Shown here one piece after another: positions 10,253 through 23,800 of a DNA stretch of 64,000 nt; within the stretch, counting starts at the first letter, position 1; each line of letters begins with the position of its first letter. The DNA is taken from assembly GCA_018806985.1 (NCBI GenBank), contig JADANN010000468.1:1054001-1118000 (forward strand), given 5' to 3'. A program made the translations under genes and the position numbers. The DNA comes from Angiostrongylus vasorum (lineage: Eukaryota; Nematoda; Chromadorea; Rhabditida; Metastrongylidae). The notes beneath the pieces are model-generated. The model did not search any database. It worked only from the letters and a program-made list of their open reading frames with translations, and was not told where the DNA came from.

Positions 10253-13200
10253 ATGGACGATTTCTCTATGTATCACATACCGTACACCAACGTTGATTGG
10301 AACTCCATTCAACCGACTTTCTTTGAAACAAGAAACCCTAACAACACGGTGACGCAAACTGACAGCCCTATGGTGGATTCGGAAGAATGTCTTAAGTATG
10401 AGAATTCGAGGTGAACGCTTATTATTCTAAGATAGTTGAGCTAGAGTATTCTCAACAACCATGTAACCCACACATATCAGACGAAATGATGGTTCAGTCT
10501 GTGCTGTGAATTTGAGTTCCTAAGAGTTCACTTTGTGTTCAAGATGAATGAATACCTTATTGCTAGGGAATCTGTGAGTTGGAACCCATTACAAAACTAG
10601 AAGTCACTTCCAAATGTAAGTTTGAAGCTGTAGACCTTTATGGAGGACTCATAGAATTCACTCAATAATTCTGTAAAGGGCATTAACAAATTTTGACAAT
10701 AATCGTGAAGTCCATTGTGCCTTGTCGAGGCACATAGTCGAACGGAAGAGCAATTCATTATGACTGAAGTTTTGACTTCGAGAATGTTTTTTTGTTCTTT
10801 TTCGTGAATGGGCTTCGAAAAGGATAAATCGTGCAAGGGAATAGTGCACTTTTCTGTCGCAGCACCTGGCTTTGTGCCGAAGGCATCTAAGCCGACCATC
10901 ATCGATGAAAGATCGCCTAGGGCAACATAATGCATCGTTCACTCTGGATTCGCTCGTTCACGATGAAGAAAGTCTTGAATTATTCATCGAATGAGAAGAT
11001 AAAGTCCAAGTAGAGACCATGACCGCTAAATTATAAGTAGAATACACTTTTTTTGACACGTAATACGACCTATACAATAGTGACGTCTTCTTATGCCATC
11101 ATCTTAACGCTATCAGCATTTGCTCTTTGTACCACATCTACTGCACGGAAGCCAGCACTTCTTGCTTTAGGTTCGTTTCCTCGCATTCATCATCCATGTA
11201 GGCCTTCGAACTTTTCTCGTGTGAGTTTGGTTGCAGCTTGAGCATCTTCATCTTCATCCTGAATGCAATGCAGTATCGGTCGGGTAGATTCTGGCTGGAG
11301 TCGTGGCGTAGCCGCGCTAGAGCGTACCTACATTAAATGGAGCGAGTGAGCTTGTTCCAGATAAGTTTGGTGATAATTTCCCAATCCTGGATGGATGAGA
11401 GACTTGGTAAGCCTAGTGCGGGTTCGAACTAGCACCGTGCTCGTGACGGACGACATTACTATCACTGCGCTACCCATCCTTTCGCTCCTTATATTAGATG
11501 GTGTCATCTTTGGTTGATCGATAATAATCAGTCGAATTTCTGGGAATTTCAGGCCAGTGTCTGCTTACGCGATCTTCTTCAGAGAACGACAAATTCTGGT
11601 GAAGAAATCTAATCCACAAGCGTCATTTGGTGACATTTCTCGCATTGTTGCCGCTCAATGGGATTCGCTAGCTATTCATGAAAAACTGGTACGTGTGTAG
11701 ATTCCCTGGTGGTAAAGTTATAAGAGATACTATGGATGAATATGCAAATTTAATAACTAAGTGAACAGGAAGGAAATCATTCAGCTTTGAGCTATCGCTT
11801 GAGATGAGCCATGCATTCGATTCTATCAAAAATCAAGCGATGACTGAATGTATTCATTTATAACACCATGAGTTTTAAACCTTTTTGAACACCAGGGACA
11901 TGGGTAACGATGTGCTTAGATGTGTATCCTGCAAGACATATCTGCCCATTGCTTCGATCTCGCCCTCCAGGCTGACCAAGACCTCCACCCGTCTTGTCTG
12001 AGAGGAAAGCAGTGCTGATTTGGTACGTCGGTAGGCCACCGAAAGTCATTATTGGGCCAGATATGCACTCATTCACCACGAAATATTACGAATGGAGTTG
12101 AATGCTTGGTGAATTCCTAATGGACTGATGAACACCGACCGCTTTATCCGTTATACCTTAGCTTGTGAACTTCAAAGCCGCAAAAAGCATGGAGTTCATC
12201 CAATTTTTGCAATGTAGATGTGACTTAGTAGACCATGATCGTATAGAAAGTAATCGGTTTCGAATAAAAATAATACTAAATTTAGCAGTACAAGAGACGA
12301 TCGGACCAGTTGCGAAATAAACACATCAAAATGGCCGTAAAGGAGAAAGTACAACGAATTTGTAGTGATTTCATGTCATCGTCATCGTCGGCTGACGTCG
12401 ACTCCACTGTGATGATTTCCAAACAACGAGACGCCTCATTACGTAAGAGCAGATCCTTGGTAGAACGTCAAAATTCGTAACGTATATTCACTATGGATTG
12501 TGTATATTCTATGCACGATAAACACTATCAGTACAAGACTTTATGTCTTACAATAGAAAGCAATGACAGAACAAACCCGTATCGATCGATGTGAGGAGTC
12601 GGAGATCATAGAAATTAATGCAAATTGATCTATATAATATCAGAACTAACTCAAAACATATACATACATAGTGTCCAAAGCAAACAAATTCTTCTTACTG
12701 GATTCTCGTAGTTGAATATTCGAATGACTTCTCACTAAACTAAACCATATTTTCGTAATCTGCTATTCATTAGTCCTTAAAATTGGGCTTTCGAACTAAG
12801 AGAACAATCAATATAACACTGAAGAAAGTGCTTAAATATTCTTAACGGATAGAGTTCTATTTCTGAAAACCCATATTTGTTTCCGTTAAAAAAACATTAT
12901 CCTTTTTTGTATATTTTGTTTTTCTTTGAAAAGCACTTTTAGTTTCCCTTCAACAGATACAGCTGTTTTTTGATTGACCCATGTTTTTGACCACTTTAGA
13001 CAATACCATTTCAATTCTTGAAGAATTTTCGGGTTGACCATCTACCTAATTGATTTAATATTGATTTCTTTTGCCTGTCATAGTCACTACACAATAAGCC
13101 ATGATTATCGACTGGTATTGGGGATCACTATGCGAGAAAATCAGAGCCTTAATGCCACTTTACGGAACCCGTAGCGAGAAAGAAAATCACTGAAGAGCAA

Positions 13201-13308
13201 CAAGAATTGAGTGATTGGCTGAATGACGATGAAGAATGTTCCAGATCCTTCATTATACCTCCTGCCCGTCGGGGTTCTCTCGAAATTGTCTCTCGTCTCG
13301 GTCAGTAA
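10253..13308 (+). CDS. TOX-like: TOX-type HMG-box protein, 3 or 4 exons
   Basis: Exon 1 is 10253-10395 (MDDFSMYHIPYTNVDWNSIQ ... EECLK) and exon 2 is 11553-11688. Exon 3 starts at 12289. The join CTT AA|G CCA gives KPVSAYAIFFRERQ, then NPQASFGDISRIVAAQWDSL. This is the TOX-subfamily HMG-box signature, a DNA-bending nuclear factor domain. The box closes with YKRRSDQLRNKHIK. Two ends are possible. Exon 3 can run to TAA at 12480 (LRKSRSLVERQNS, 156 aa). Alternatively it is cut at 12442 (donor CATTAC|GTAAGA) and joined to 13175-13308 (ITEEQQELSDWLNDDEECSR ... IVSRLGQ, 188 aa), also phase-consistent. Only 46 residues precede the box, far fewer than in vertebrate TOX. Introns carry SINE-D and SINE-A pieces. 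Confidence 0.82.
10396..11149 (+). other. First part of TOX-like intron 1
   Basis: Intronic. Two overlapping minus-strand frames (10942-10597) are open for 94-112 codons, but they lack a recognisable domain or clear splice sites. I regard them as chance. Confidence 0.4.
11150..11490 (-). mobile_element. SINE-D copy
   Basis: A minus-oriented tRNA-derived element. On the minus strand its head reads GGGTAGCGCAGTGATAG (A box), then GCTAGTTCGAACCCGC (B box). The body resembles the 40446 and 50167 copies (CGCATTCATCATCCA...CCTTCGAACTTTTCTCG). It lies in TOX-like intron 1. Confidence 0.7.
11780..12165. mobile_element. Diverged SINE-A fragments
   Basis: A short minus-oriented piece (GATGAGCCATGCATTCGATT, about 11800-11850) is followed by a plus-oriented diverged copy. 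The second copy contains GTCGGTAGGCCACCGAAAGT and ends in GACCGCTTTATCCGTTAT. Both lie in TOX-like intron 2. Confidence 0.6.
12443..13174 (+). other. Facultative TOX-like intron 3 / 3' UTR
   Basis: This is either the 3' region of the short form or the intron of the long form (donor GTAAGA, acceptor CCCGTAG). It is AT-rich and shows no repeat family. Confidence 0.5.
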
Positions 13309-13564
13309 AAATCTGACTTGAGCATGAATGCAGATCCTGAATAAATCAATGATCAACCAGTAGGAGCAAGAAAAACTCCCGGAAAAAAACCCACCATGAA
13401 CTGTTAGATGCTAAGAATGATTACGAAACAAAACTAAGGTCACATGAAGGTTATTAAAAATGGAGATCCTCTTGAGGAAGCACAAGTAATGGGATGGAAA
13501 AGCCCTCGTTTGAGTGAAGAAAACAAGACATCGAAGCTTTTCCAAAGATGATAATCTGCCTACA

Positions 13565-14600
13565 TTCACCATCAAAACTTCGCTACGAAGATACAACTTT
13601 TCCATCGATCTCTTACCATACGCATAGGTGGGACAATATCGACAAAGCTGTTTGCTGCCCCACTGCGCAGTGGAGAATGAAGTCGCTCGACTGGGACGAA
13701 AAGGGCATGCGAATCAATGGCAAATTTCTGTCAAGTCTCCGTTTATCTAGATTTTCTCAGGTAGTACCAACGAAGCAGAGACGATGGTGAATGAGCTCAA
13801 CGAATTGGGAAAAGAGACCGGATTGGGCATAAATCGGAAGAAGATCCAGTTCTTGAAAAATCAATTAGTGAAAATCGCACGGTGCCAAGGCGAACAGATC
13901 AGACTGGATGGTTTTCCGAATACAGAAACCAATTCGTACGTGCACCTTGGGCGTCCGCTGAACATGGAAGACTATAAGCAGGACGAATTAGACAGAAGAA
14001 GGAGAGCAGCTGGAACAGCATTCGGGCCTCTCAAAGAAGGCACCGACCAACTAGCCAACTCAAAACTCCGCGCTCGAATTTTCGATTCAACGGTCCTTTG
14101 AGCGCTCAGGTGTGCAGCAGAAAAGTGAGCTGAAACTTAACCACGTCAGGAGCACTGCGCACTGGCTTTAAAGTTGTCTTCTGAAATATAAGTGGCACAT
14201 ACATCATCTATCCGGAATATGACGCTCTGTGCTTCGAAATTTGTCGCATCTTCGACACCTATGCGAACACACATCGATAGCGAAACGTAGAAGCATCGGT
14301 CACATAATGAGAAGAACAGGTGACAGATGGACGGAAAGAACTATAGAGTGGACTCCACGAAGATGCAGCCGTCCCCTAGGACAACCACCTGCGCATTGGG
14401 CAAACGTATTTGTAAGCAAAATCAATCAGCTTTGCTGGTAGCCGCGGGTTTTTTTTACAGATGACGGCATGAGAGTCGCATTCGCTACTATGTTATAAGC
14501 AAGACATCAGCATGGACAACGCTCACGAGGCCAAGAAGCAGAAAGAGAGGGCTCACGCAGCACGTGAAGAAGGGCCGCCCAAGTATCAAAGTAAGTAGGT
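13565..14600 (+). mobile_element. RTE-A LINE, 3' fragment (broken)
   Basis: The fragment aligns by eye with 43318-44366. It covers the RT region after the FADD box (NELNELGKETGLGINRKKIQ, LGRPLNMEDY) and a thumb-like part (AFGPLKEGTDQLANSKLRAR). The conserved C-terminal part follows (RRTGDRWTERTIEWTPR), then the 3' UTR ending in CAAAGTAAGTAGG. Frames are interrupted and the 5' part is missing. The FADD stretch itself is deleted. Confidence 0.8.
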
Positions 14601-14796
14601 TAGACAGCCTATTTTCATTTCCATAGAATAAATTGCATTTTATGAGCTAGTTTCCCAATTCTCAATGATTAAAGACTTCACTTTCCTTCAGAGCCGTTTT
14701 TTCTGTAGTTCACTTCTTCTAGGCAGTTAGATCACTGGATTTCAAGAAGCTGTTCATATATGGTAATAAAATCATGGTAAAGAAGTAATATTAAAG

Positions 14797-14838
<42 letters not shown>

Positions 14839-14867
14839 ATACGTCTCTTCATACAAATCCTTCTTAC
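14601..14867. other. 3' region of the TMEM200-like gene
   Basis: This lies downstream of the last recognised TMEM200-like exon. On the minus strand GAAATCCAG at 14738-14735 is followed at once by TGA, a possible terminal acceptor. The (AT)n tract is inside. Confidence 0.35.
14800..14834. repeat. (AT)n microsatellite
   Basis: About 17 uninterrupted AT units. On the minus strand it lies just downstream of the GTAAGA donor that ends the last TMEM200-like exon. Confidence 0.95.
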
Positions 14868-17800
14868 TATTGAGTCCATGTCAGCCAGTGGAGCCATCGT
14901 GTGCGCCGAAAGTGGAGGTGTCGTGCCGGCACTACGTGGCCGATGAACCTCAACCCATGTGCTGGTACTGGAAAAAAAACGAACTGAAAACCTCTTACCT
15001 CTGCTTACTCCTCTCTTTACTTTTGTTCTTTTTTTAAAGGATTCTGCAGCTTACTTGGTCGAAATTTCCAAAACATGTGTCATTTCATTGGCGTTCTAAC
15101 CTTATTCTCAATACTAATCTTCATCTACCTCAATATCTTACTGCTTCAGCGCTGTCAAAAAAAATGTTTTCTGAACTGTCATACTGCAATGCGCAATGAG
15201 TTTTTTCTTTACTCCTGGGATGAGCCCTTAAGTTGAGAAGGAAACATTTTAATCTAAAAAATCTCATTAGAAATAAACCAGTCTGAAGGACTGGGTGCCA
15301 ATCCTGAAGATACCTAGCCCCCTACATCATCCATCACAACTTTCCGTTTCATCGTGGAAAGCGGGTTGTTCTTTTTTTGGTGGGAATAGCGAAGAAGTGC
15401 ATCGCATAAATTAGATTATCTCTCCTGATGGAGTTCGGCAGTTGTGACCAGAAACGGATCATAGTTTTGAGGTGTATGCCATTCGTAAGGGTGGATAGGT
15501 AGACAAATAACAAAAATACATTAGATATCGAAAGATTTCGAAAGAAAAAGTGGGAAGAAAAATGAAGATTACATGCCTATGCGTATCGACGATGGCCTTA
15601 TTCTCGACATAAAACGATCGGTCACTCTCTTCATCTGGTGAATCCGCGTACAGAGCAAGTCCTTCATGTTCTTCTATAGAAATCAGTCTACTCTTTTTCG
15701 AAGATTCGTCAGTAATCAACTGAAAAAAGCACAATTACTGCATGAGGAAACCAGAGGAAGTACAAACTCGATCTACAGAGAAAAAAATGAACGAAATAAC
15801 AACGAAGCTTATAAGACTTGGTAAAATGAAGAAGTAAACAAAACTATTTATTGCCAAGTGGATTTTCCGCTGAATAAAAAATTTTTTCATGAGAAATGAA
15901 CTCTAAAAAAGGAATATCCTTCCACTATAATTCGATCCTTTTCCATTGTGAAGTTTTCTCCAGAAACATGTTAACAGACAAATCAAATTATGATTCAATG
16001 TGGAATAACGAAGTCAAAAAGTACAAACAGTGTTTCTTCTTACTAGAGAAAACACATTAAAAAGTAGCCCAACCGATCTCAGCCAACTACAATATTCACA
16101 GGCACTTGTTATTTCATTTGCTTTATTTTCTTTAAAGATTTTTAGGATTCAGTGATAATAAATACCCCAATGCTGTACCGCCTAATCCTGGCCAGTGGAT
16201 GTTCCTGGGTTTAGAACTGCAACGTACAGCTGGGGTTATTCTCCCCAACAAGGTTTCCCACGCTAAGAAGTTTGACATTCTCATTCAGATGCCCAGCTAA
16301 TAGTAAAGCATACCATGAATCATTGCTATTCTAGTAATAACAAAAATCATTGGCTGGTTAAGCCTTAGGGAAATCTTTAGACCACCGTCGTTGAGACATC
16401 GAGAGAAAAGGAAATCTTTTACAACTACCAAGCTCTCGAGGATAAGGAATTGTGTTTGGGTCTACATGATTCTCTGTGGTTTGCGAATATGCGCTACTTA
16501 AAGGTAAAATAGTGAACAATAAATTTACTAATACTTGACTCATTTCAGAGATTTATTGGTGTCTAAAAAACTACCATACCTGAGTGTGTTTATCTCTGCT
16601 CTCTAATGTAACAACACATGCAATAATAAGGATAAACGTCCCAATACCCATCAGTATCGGTCCCAAATACTGAGAAAAAATCAAATTCGATTGCGCCATA
16701 GCCTCCTTGAAAAATACAATTACTATTTCTCATCTAAGTGAGTATGAAAAAGAATATTGATAGTTGGATGAGATGGATGAATACCAGCGAAGATTACCGT
16801 CTCGAAATATCCAAGGAATATTCCTGTGAAGAATAGAACAAGTGGTTCATCTCCAAATAGATTTGTCAAAGCATAAACGGGTGGCAAGCCTTTTTTAACA
16901 CTTTCGCGACGAGTGACACCTATAGTTGTCATAATGGCTTTCCGGGAGAGGCCGATATGACGCCAATAGGCGTCTCGTTCTTTTTCCCGTCTATTTTGGT
17001 GCGCAGAAGTTTGTTTCTATGCTTCCTGTAATAGCTCATAAAAACGCTGATGCTATGAAGAGCATCGTCTACCAGAGGATGTCTTCTTAGTAATTTCCCA
17101 AGTAATTTCTCATTTTGCGGCGAGAGACTATAGCTGATGAGGAGGGTGTGGGCCAATGAATGGGGCAGAAATGCTTTTACCTCGAAGGACGCATGCAGTG
17201 TGCACCCCTATTTTTAACAAGCAATTCGTTGTTCTCTAATTTTCAATCGTTGTGATGACTTTTGAATATCGTGTGAAATGGAAGAATATCAAAACTGAAA
17301 GGTAAACATCGTGATGTTCGTTGCAGAACATATACAACTCCACTAGGTCCTGATAGCAACACGCTCGCATAAAGGACGAGTTTCCTTCTCCATACACAAG
17401 AGTTCTATACACCAAAAACATGGGGCGATGGTAGAAGAACGTGCAACACATATAGGATAAGAGAATCAAAGAAAGCTTCTTCGTTTCAAAGTGGGAACCG
17501 ATTTATAGAGTGAAAATCACAACAGTGGCGATGCTACATAAAAACAGCCGGAGTGGCCGGTACGGCACCTATATGTATCAGAGTTAGCGCGGCGAAAAAA
17601 TTAGGCTTCGTCCACTCCAGTAAACGGGAAGTTAGACTTCGACGTGAGTGTTAAAAAAATCGAAGGCTAAACCTTGGACAACTGACAACTGGTGATAATT
17701 TTTATGACTCTACTAATGAATTTATCGCAGTAAAATTTTGACAACCCTGTTTGAACCATGGAAAAAAGCATTACTCATGACGCCAACCTGGGAACATTCT

Positions 17801-20800
17801 AGGGCTGTTATCTGAACACATCAAGAAACCAACCGATTTAACCATGTGTTGGGATGCGAGTAACGCATAACAACGTCGAACCAGTCTACTACTTAAATAC
17901 CCAAACTGGCCGTTGTGGATTAGTGGGCAGGCTTACCATACTGTCGCCAGGATTTTACCCAAACGGCGTTTCCTACGACGGACCGGACGAAAAGCAATGT
18001 CGATGCCGATGTTATGATTTCAAACTTGTTTGACTCGATTAAAGTATTACGAGTGAAGAATGACAGAAAATGTCCACAGTTTCTAGAGATGAGCTGTCGT
18101 TTCTTAGATGCCGGCTGTATTTGTAAAATGACTGACGGCTGTGGTCATCAAGTAAACCAGTCAGTGACTGATTCCAAAAACCTTCACCGTTACTGAATAG
18201 CAAATTGAGGGAAATGGAACGCTCGTGATTGATGTGATTGCAACCAGGGAATACGAGAAGAATAAGGCAAAGCACAGAAAGAATTGTTTGCAGAGTGGAA
18301 AGAAAAAGAATACCTGCATACTTTTTAGTTGATATTGAACTACTCGATCATGATAGACGATTATCGAACCATCGACCACTTCCATTCTCTTAATTGAACG
18401 CAAATTTAGATGTTCCATTCTATCTTCGATTTAGAAGAAATGTAAGGGTCAAGTGTTTGGTTATAATTTTCATCTGTATTGATGCCGACATAAGGCCGCG
18501 TGTGGCGCAGTGGTCAGAAGCACCCTGTAGCACCCGCATGGAATCGATCCCAGCACCCGTGGCTCACCAAGTCTTCCATGCCTTCGTGGTCGGCAAATTG
18601 GTACCAGACTTGTTTGGGAGGATAGCAGCACTGGCTCGATACATCGATAGGCCACCGCGAGCCATTGCAAAGGCCAATATGCATTCGTTTACCTCCGACG
18701 ATTGATGCTGATCACGTCGTCTTCCGTCGTTTCCACATTTTGTGTCAAAGACTTCGTTTTCACTCTTTTAAATAGTGATTGTTTAATTTTAAATGCACGA
18801 AAAATTCTACATGATGATTTTTAATATACGCAAAAGACGGTTCTAAACAACATTTTAACCTGCACAATTTGTGATCTACGTCATCGATATGGCCGATCGA
18901 TACCGTACGCTTAAAACTTTTAGGCAGAAAAGGAAAGCCGTTCTTGTTTCTCATATGGATTTCAATGGTTTGTTCTATCCTACGTTAACTTTTCTTTGCT
19001 GCCTACTACAATTTTTCATGGCAGCGTATTACGTGAAATGCAAGCATAACGATGCTGAGACATTTGCAAAACTCCGGGTCGAGGGTGTTCTAAAAACCAG
19101 CTGAGAAAAAAGGCTTAAAGAAAGACTCGCATGGTGTGGTGGTGCAGTCGTTAACCTCCAGAAAGTGTAATAGCGTGTTCGTTCCCCACCGGAGACAACT
19201 GCGGTCTGGAGCTTTGCAAAAATCTCGCATCACTGTGGTTGTTTTATTCTATTTTTAGCTAAATTAAAAGGAACACATTTCAAAAATAACGTGTTTTTTT
19301 ATGTGTGGTGATTGAACCCTTCGACTTAATTTAATTTTTTTTGAAAGGAAACACATGTAGAAACAAAAAGTAAAAAGGAAGTAGCTACTATTTTTTTTAA
19401 CTCGTGTGAAATCAAGCAGAAGATAAAAGGTTCTTTCAATTTTTTATTTACTGCCCTATTACAATTTCTCACGGTGGAGTATTATGTGTGACACAACCAC
19501 AATGGTGCTGAGGTACTGGCAAAAACTCCGGACCGCAGGTGTCACGGTGGGAAACGAACGCGCTCTTACCCTTTCCGGAGGGTGACGTGTTGACCACCAC
19601 ACCATGCGGATCCTTCGTCTCGTCTGTATCTCAGCTAGTCCTACCGAATTTACTTTTTTTTGATTATTCGGTTACGTCCCGTATTGTTCTCATTGGCGAT
19701 GATTGTCGGACTCATCGTTATAACAATAAATAATGCAATACTAATTACCATATATCACCAAATTTAAAAGGACGATTTAAGGACAGTGAGGAAATACGTT
19801 TAGTAAGAAGGCCAAATATTAGAAATATGATAAAAATCCTAGAAAACCTCGGAGAATTGTTTATCGAAGTATCCGAGAACTGTCATCGCCAATCCAATGA
19901 CGATCACAACGCATCCAAAAATCACTGCGCGACAAGCGGCCCAAAGTGTCTGAAAAAAGCTCGGTGAAGGTTTTTTCATGTCTTCGTTTTTCTTTCTTAT
20001 TTTTTTTACTTGTTGAGCTATTGGCTATATTTTTAGTGGCAGCTGACGATTTCCTTTTTCATCTTTTTTCATTCTTATTCGTCTTCTTTTCCATCTACAG
20101 ATTCGCTTCTACTAAAGCAGTTATCGATTATAGTGAAGATCATGACGGTTTTTTTTAAATAAGAAGGACAGAAACAAAAAATGCACTCAGAAAAATGCCC
20201 TGAAGAATCAGTGACTTTATGAAGAGATGGTTTTCCAAGATGAACATCTTCAATGCGAGAAGAAAATGAGAAGTATTCACGATTTCTAAATGACGAGTTT
20301 CGAAGTGTACGAGGTGATAGGTGGGTTTCGTAAGCTTTCCAGTCTGTATTGGCCCTAGCACCTACTACCAGATTTCTGATCGCGAGAGGAAAACGACTTC
20401 ACATGTTTGACCTTTAGTTTTATAGAACGAAATTAGCTGGAAGATTCACTGTTTTCTTGGTGAGCAGATACGAGGTTATTAAGGGAGGCTGGCACATTTC
20501 TCGCCCATGCAGGACTCTGTGCTGGAGGTTTCCATCAGATAGCTGGAAGACTTAAAAGGAAGAAAAAAGCGTGGGTGTTTAAGAGCAGCTGTTTACCATG
20601 AGAATAAAAATCTATGCATTAGTTACTCGATATTCTTGTTATGCTCAATAGGAATATCGACAACTATTTGATCAATGCTGAGGTTAATAGAAAGTCGGTC
20701 GTGGGAATTATGTTTTAGATTCCACTTGCTGAGGTTACGAAAGTGTCTGACTGAGCGGATGACGTGTCACTTTGACCCTTCCAGGCTCTGAAGAAGGCGA

Positions 20801-23800
20801 AACCGTTGAAGTGTCAGCTAATATTGTACTGAGTAAATCTTCTTGTGAACAACCTCATAACTGCTCATCAAGAAAAACAGTGAATTATATATCAACGCCC
20901 AGGATGATGGAAAGTCGATCTTGGGAATGAGCCAGAAAACGCAGGGTTAATATCTAGTCTTGAATGCATTACAAATTCATTAATGTGCTGATTATTGATC
21001 ATAAAAACTACATGCGTTTGAATTATTGGGCTTACACGAGGTCGTTATACAAATCTTATTCTGCCAACGTTTTGACGTCTTCGTTTTCATCAGAGCCGAT
21101 GATCCGAGTCGATGGTCTACAGCTAAGCTTCAGCTCAATAATTCAAACGCATGCTGCTTAGTCATGCCGAGATTAAAGAAAAGCCGGTTTTAAAGTAAAA
21201 ACTACAGTTTGTTTTAATCTTCAGATCCAACCAGTCTGATTTGTCCAGTCTTTTTAACAACCAATTTCGTGAAGAAGGGTTTAGTTTTAAAGAAATCCAA
21301 GTGTATTAAAAAATCCACATATATTGTTAATAAATGCGTATAGAATGTAGAATACGATTAATATAAGAACAAACAAAAAGTATAATGATAGAGTAAAATG
21401 TATATTGCAAAATGCAAATGATACCTCTACATGTTAACGTTACTAGGTCCACCAACGATTTACCGCCTCATCGTGGCTGGGAGGTGTTCCTGAGTGTCGG
21501 GCTCCGATGTACAGCGACGGGATTCGCACCACCGGCAGGGTCTCCCAAGCCGAGAACGAGTCCGGTCTTTCCATTAGGAAGCCTTGCTAGGAGTAAACCA
21601 ACACAACATCCACCACCTCCCTGGTATGAAGCTAATCGCATGGAGGCAAATCTTCCTCTGATCCACAAATGCGCCGACCGTTTGTGGTGGTGGCGGCATG
21701 GGGCAGACTTTGGCCACGCTGACCTCGGGACCACAATGGTTAGTCCAACGAAAGTCCGAAAAAAACGGAAATTATGATGGGGCCTGCATGACCAGTGAAG
21801 AGGGGCCATCAAAGTAAGTAATGTTGTTAACTATTAATTTAACTTAACTATTAAAAAACTATTAATGTGTTATAACCTCATTCTAGCAACTAAATAACCT
21901 CGGGAGTGAACTTTCTGTACATTAACGATTAATAGGCCTGACAGAGTTACACAAACTGTGGAAGAGTTCCACCTCTATTTGAAAGTCCAGCTAAGAATAA
22001 GCCAATATTACTGCTCTATGGCAAGCCACTCCTCGTTCCTATAACAGTTCAGTCAGATTTTTTTCTAGACGGTACAGCTTCACACCTACTCTAGGGATCC
22101 CAGAAATTCTTGCATTCTATTCGTTTTCCTCGGATTCATCGCTCACAAGTGCCTGCAAACAATGCGCATGTACTTTTAGCTGCTGTTTGAGTTTCATATG
22201 AACTTCGTTGAATGCTGGTTCAGTCGATCCTGCCTGCAGTCTAGCGATAGTGCTGGGATTCAGTAAGACTTGGAACAGTAGGAATAAAGAGCTTTAATAA
22301 AAAGGACCAATAACACCACCGCAAGCCGACCAATTATGACCATCTTCTTATAGCGGTAAAGTAAGAGTCAAAACAGTAATAAGGCGTCATACCAACCGTG
22401 CGATAGTCATAGATGTTCCATCGAAAGAGTGAAACCCATTGAGCATCGCTGGAATACGGTTAGTAGCCGAACAGAGAGAACATTACTGCTTCACGCCCTA
22501 ATCATTTTCGAATAACGGGATTAGAATTGATACGGTTAAATGGCTATGTCGATCACTTGTCCCAACCAAACCAAGCTCTCCGTCTCTTCGATTTCGAAAA
22601 GCTCCTATCAGTCTTGTCTGGGAGGATGGAATAAGATTGACTTGACAGATTGATAGGCCTAGGCATACTACCATATAGAATAAATACGCATTCCTTTGAT
22701 AGATGGCGCATCTCTCAGCAATTGATCAACGCCGAGCTTTATTGCTCTTATTCTTTGCAAGTAAATGTCATGGGACAAGAACAATTGATAGAGAGAAGTA
22801 TTCTGAGTGCAATCGCGACAAATCAGCGTCGAGTGTTTGCGTTTGAACGGCTTAAGGCGAGTACTTTGTTTTAAGAACGATGTTTGTCGACATCCAAGAG
22901 AGAAGAAAGCAGTAACAACATTGTGAAGACGGAGAACAAACAGATGTTTCCAGGAATCTTACAATGACAATTAGATTTTATAATACATAAACCAGGGATA
23001 TGGTCACTAACGCTGTTAAGGAGGCATTTCTAATTCTTTTATTAAACTGTGAACTATTAGCTGAAAGAGACGAACACTTTGTGGAGATTCTATCCTAAAA
23101 GATACTTACTTGTTTGAATTAGACGAAGATGAAAAAAACGAAGCATTTCTTTCAGACGACAAGCTGATAGCGTTCGAAGAAACCAGTCTCCAGAGGTGAC
23201 AGAATCACTCTCGAAGCAATGAATAGATTGAAACACAATGGAAAGTCTTATTTCCTTGATAACACCTTTAACTTCGATTTCCTGCTAATTACCTTGCTGG
23301 TTCAATGGAAATAGCTCATCTTAACTGGTAGTTCTACTTCTTAAAAAGCGACAAGTTACACTAAACACTAATATTTGAAACAATTATTGAAACAGATACG
23401 TTGTAATAAATCAATACCGGGTCACTAAGAACTACGAAGAACGACTGTTAAGGAAGTATAAAATGGTACTAAAATATGAAGAAGGCTAAATACAGGACTG
23501 AGAATCAATGGGAAGGGTTAAAACAGACACAGGTAAATAAAACTGAAACAGATTAAATAAGTAAGAAAAGAACTTTTAAACCAGATCTTACCATACAGCT
23601 GAAAAATGGAGAAGTGTTGGAAGAACAAAAAAGTCAAAACAGGGACGGAAATCAAAAAACTCTATTTTTTGAGCCAAAAGAAACAAGTACGGTATCACCA
23701 ATGGTTTCTAACGATGGATTGAACTCTATTTTTGATTATAGAAAGTCAAAAATTAGCGGTAGATTCTGATTTTGTAGAACGCTATTGGTTTCAGGTCATC

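Noticed and set aside
10597..10942. Minus-strand gene in TOX-like intron 1
   Set aside because: Two overlapping frames are open but without splice-site support, domain or repeat identity.
16358..16543. Additional TMEM200-like exon
   Set aside because: Its acceptor and donor phases do not fit between the 16580 donor and the 15719 acceptor, and those two join directly in phase 0.
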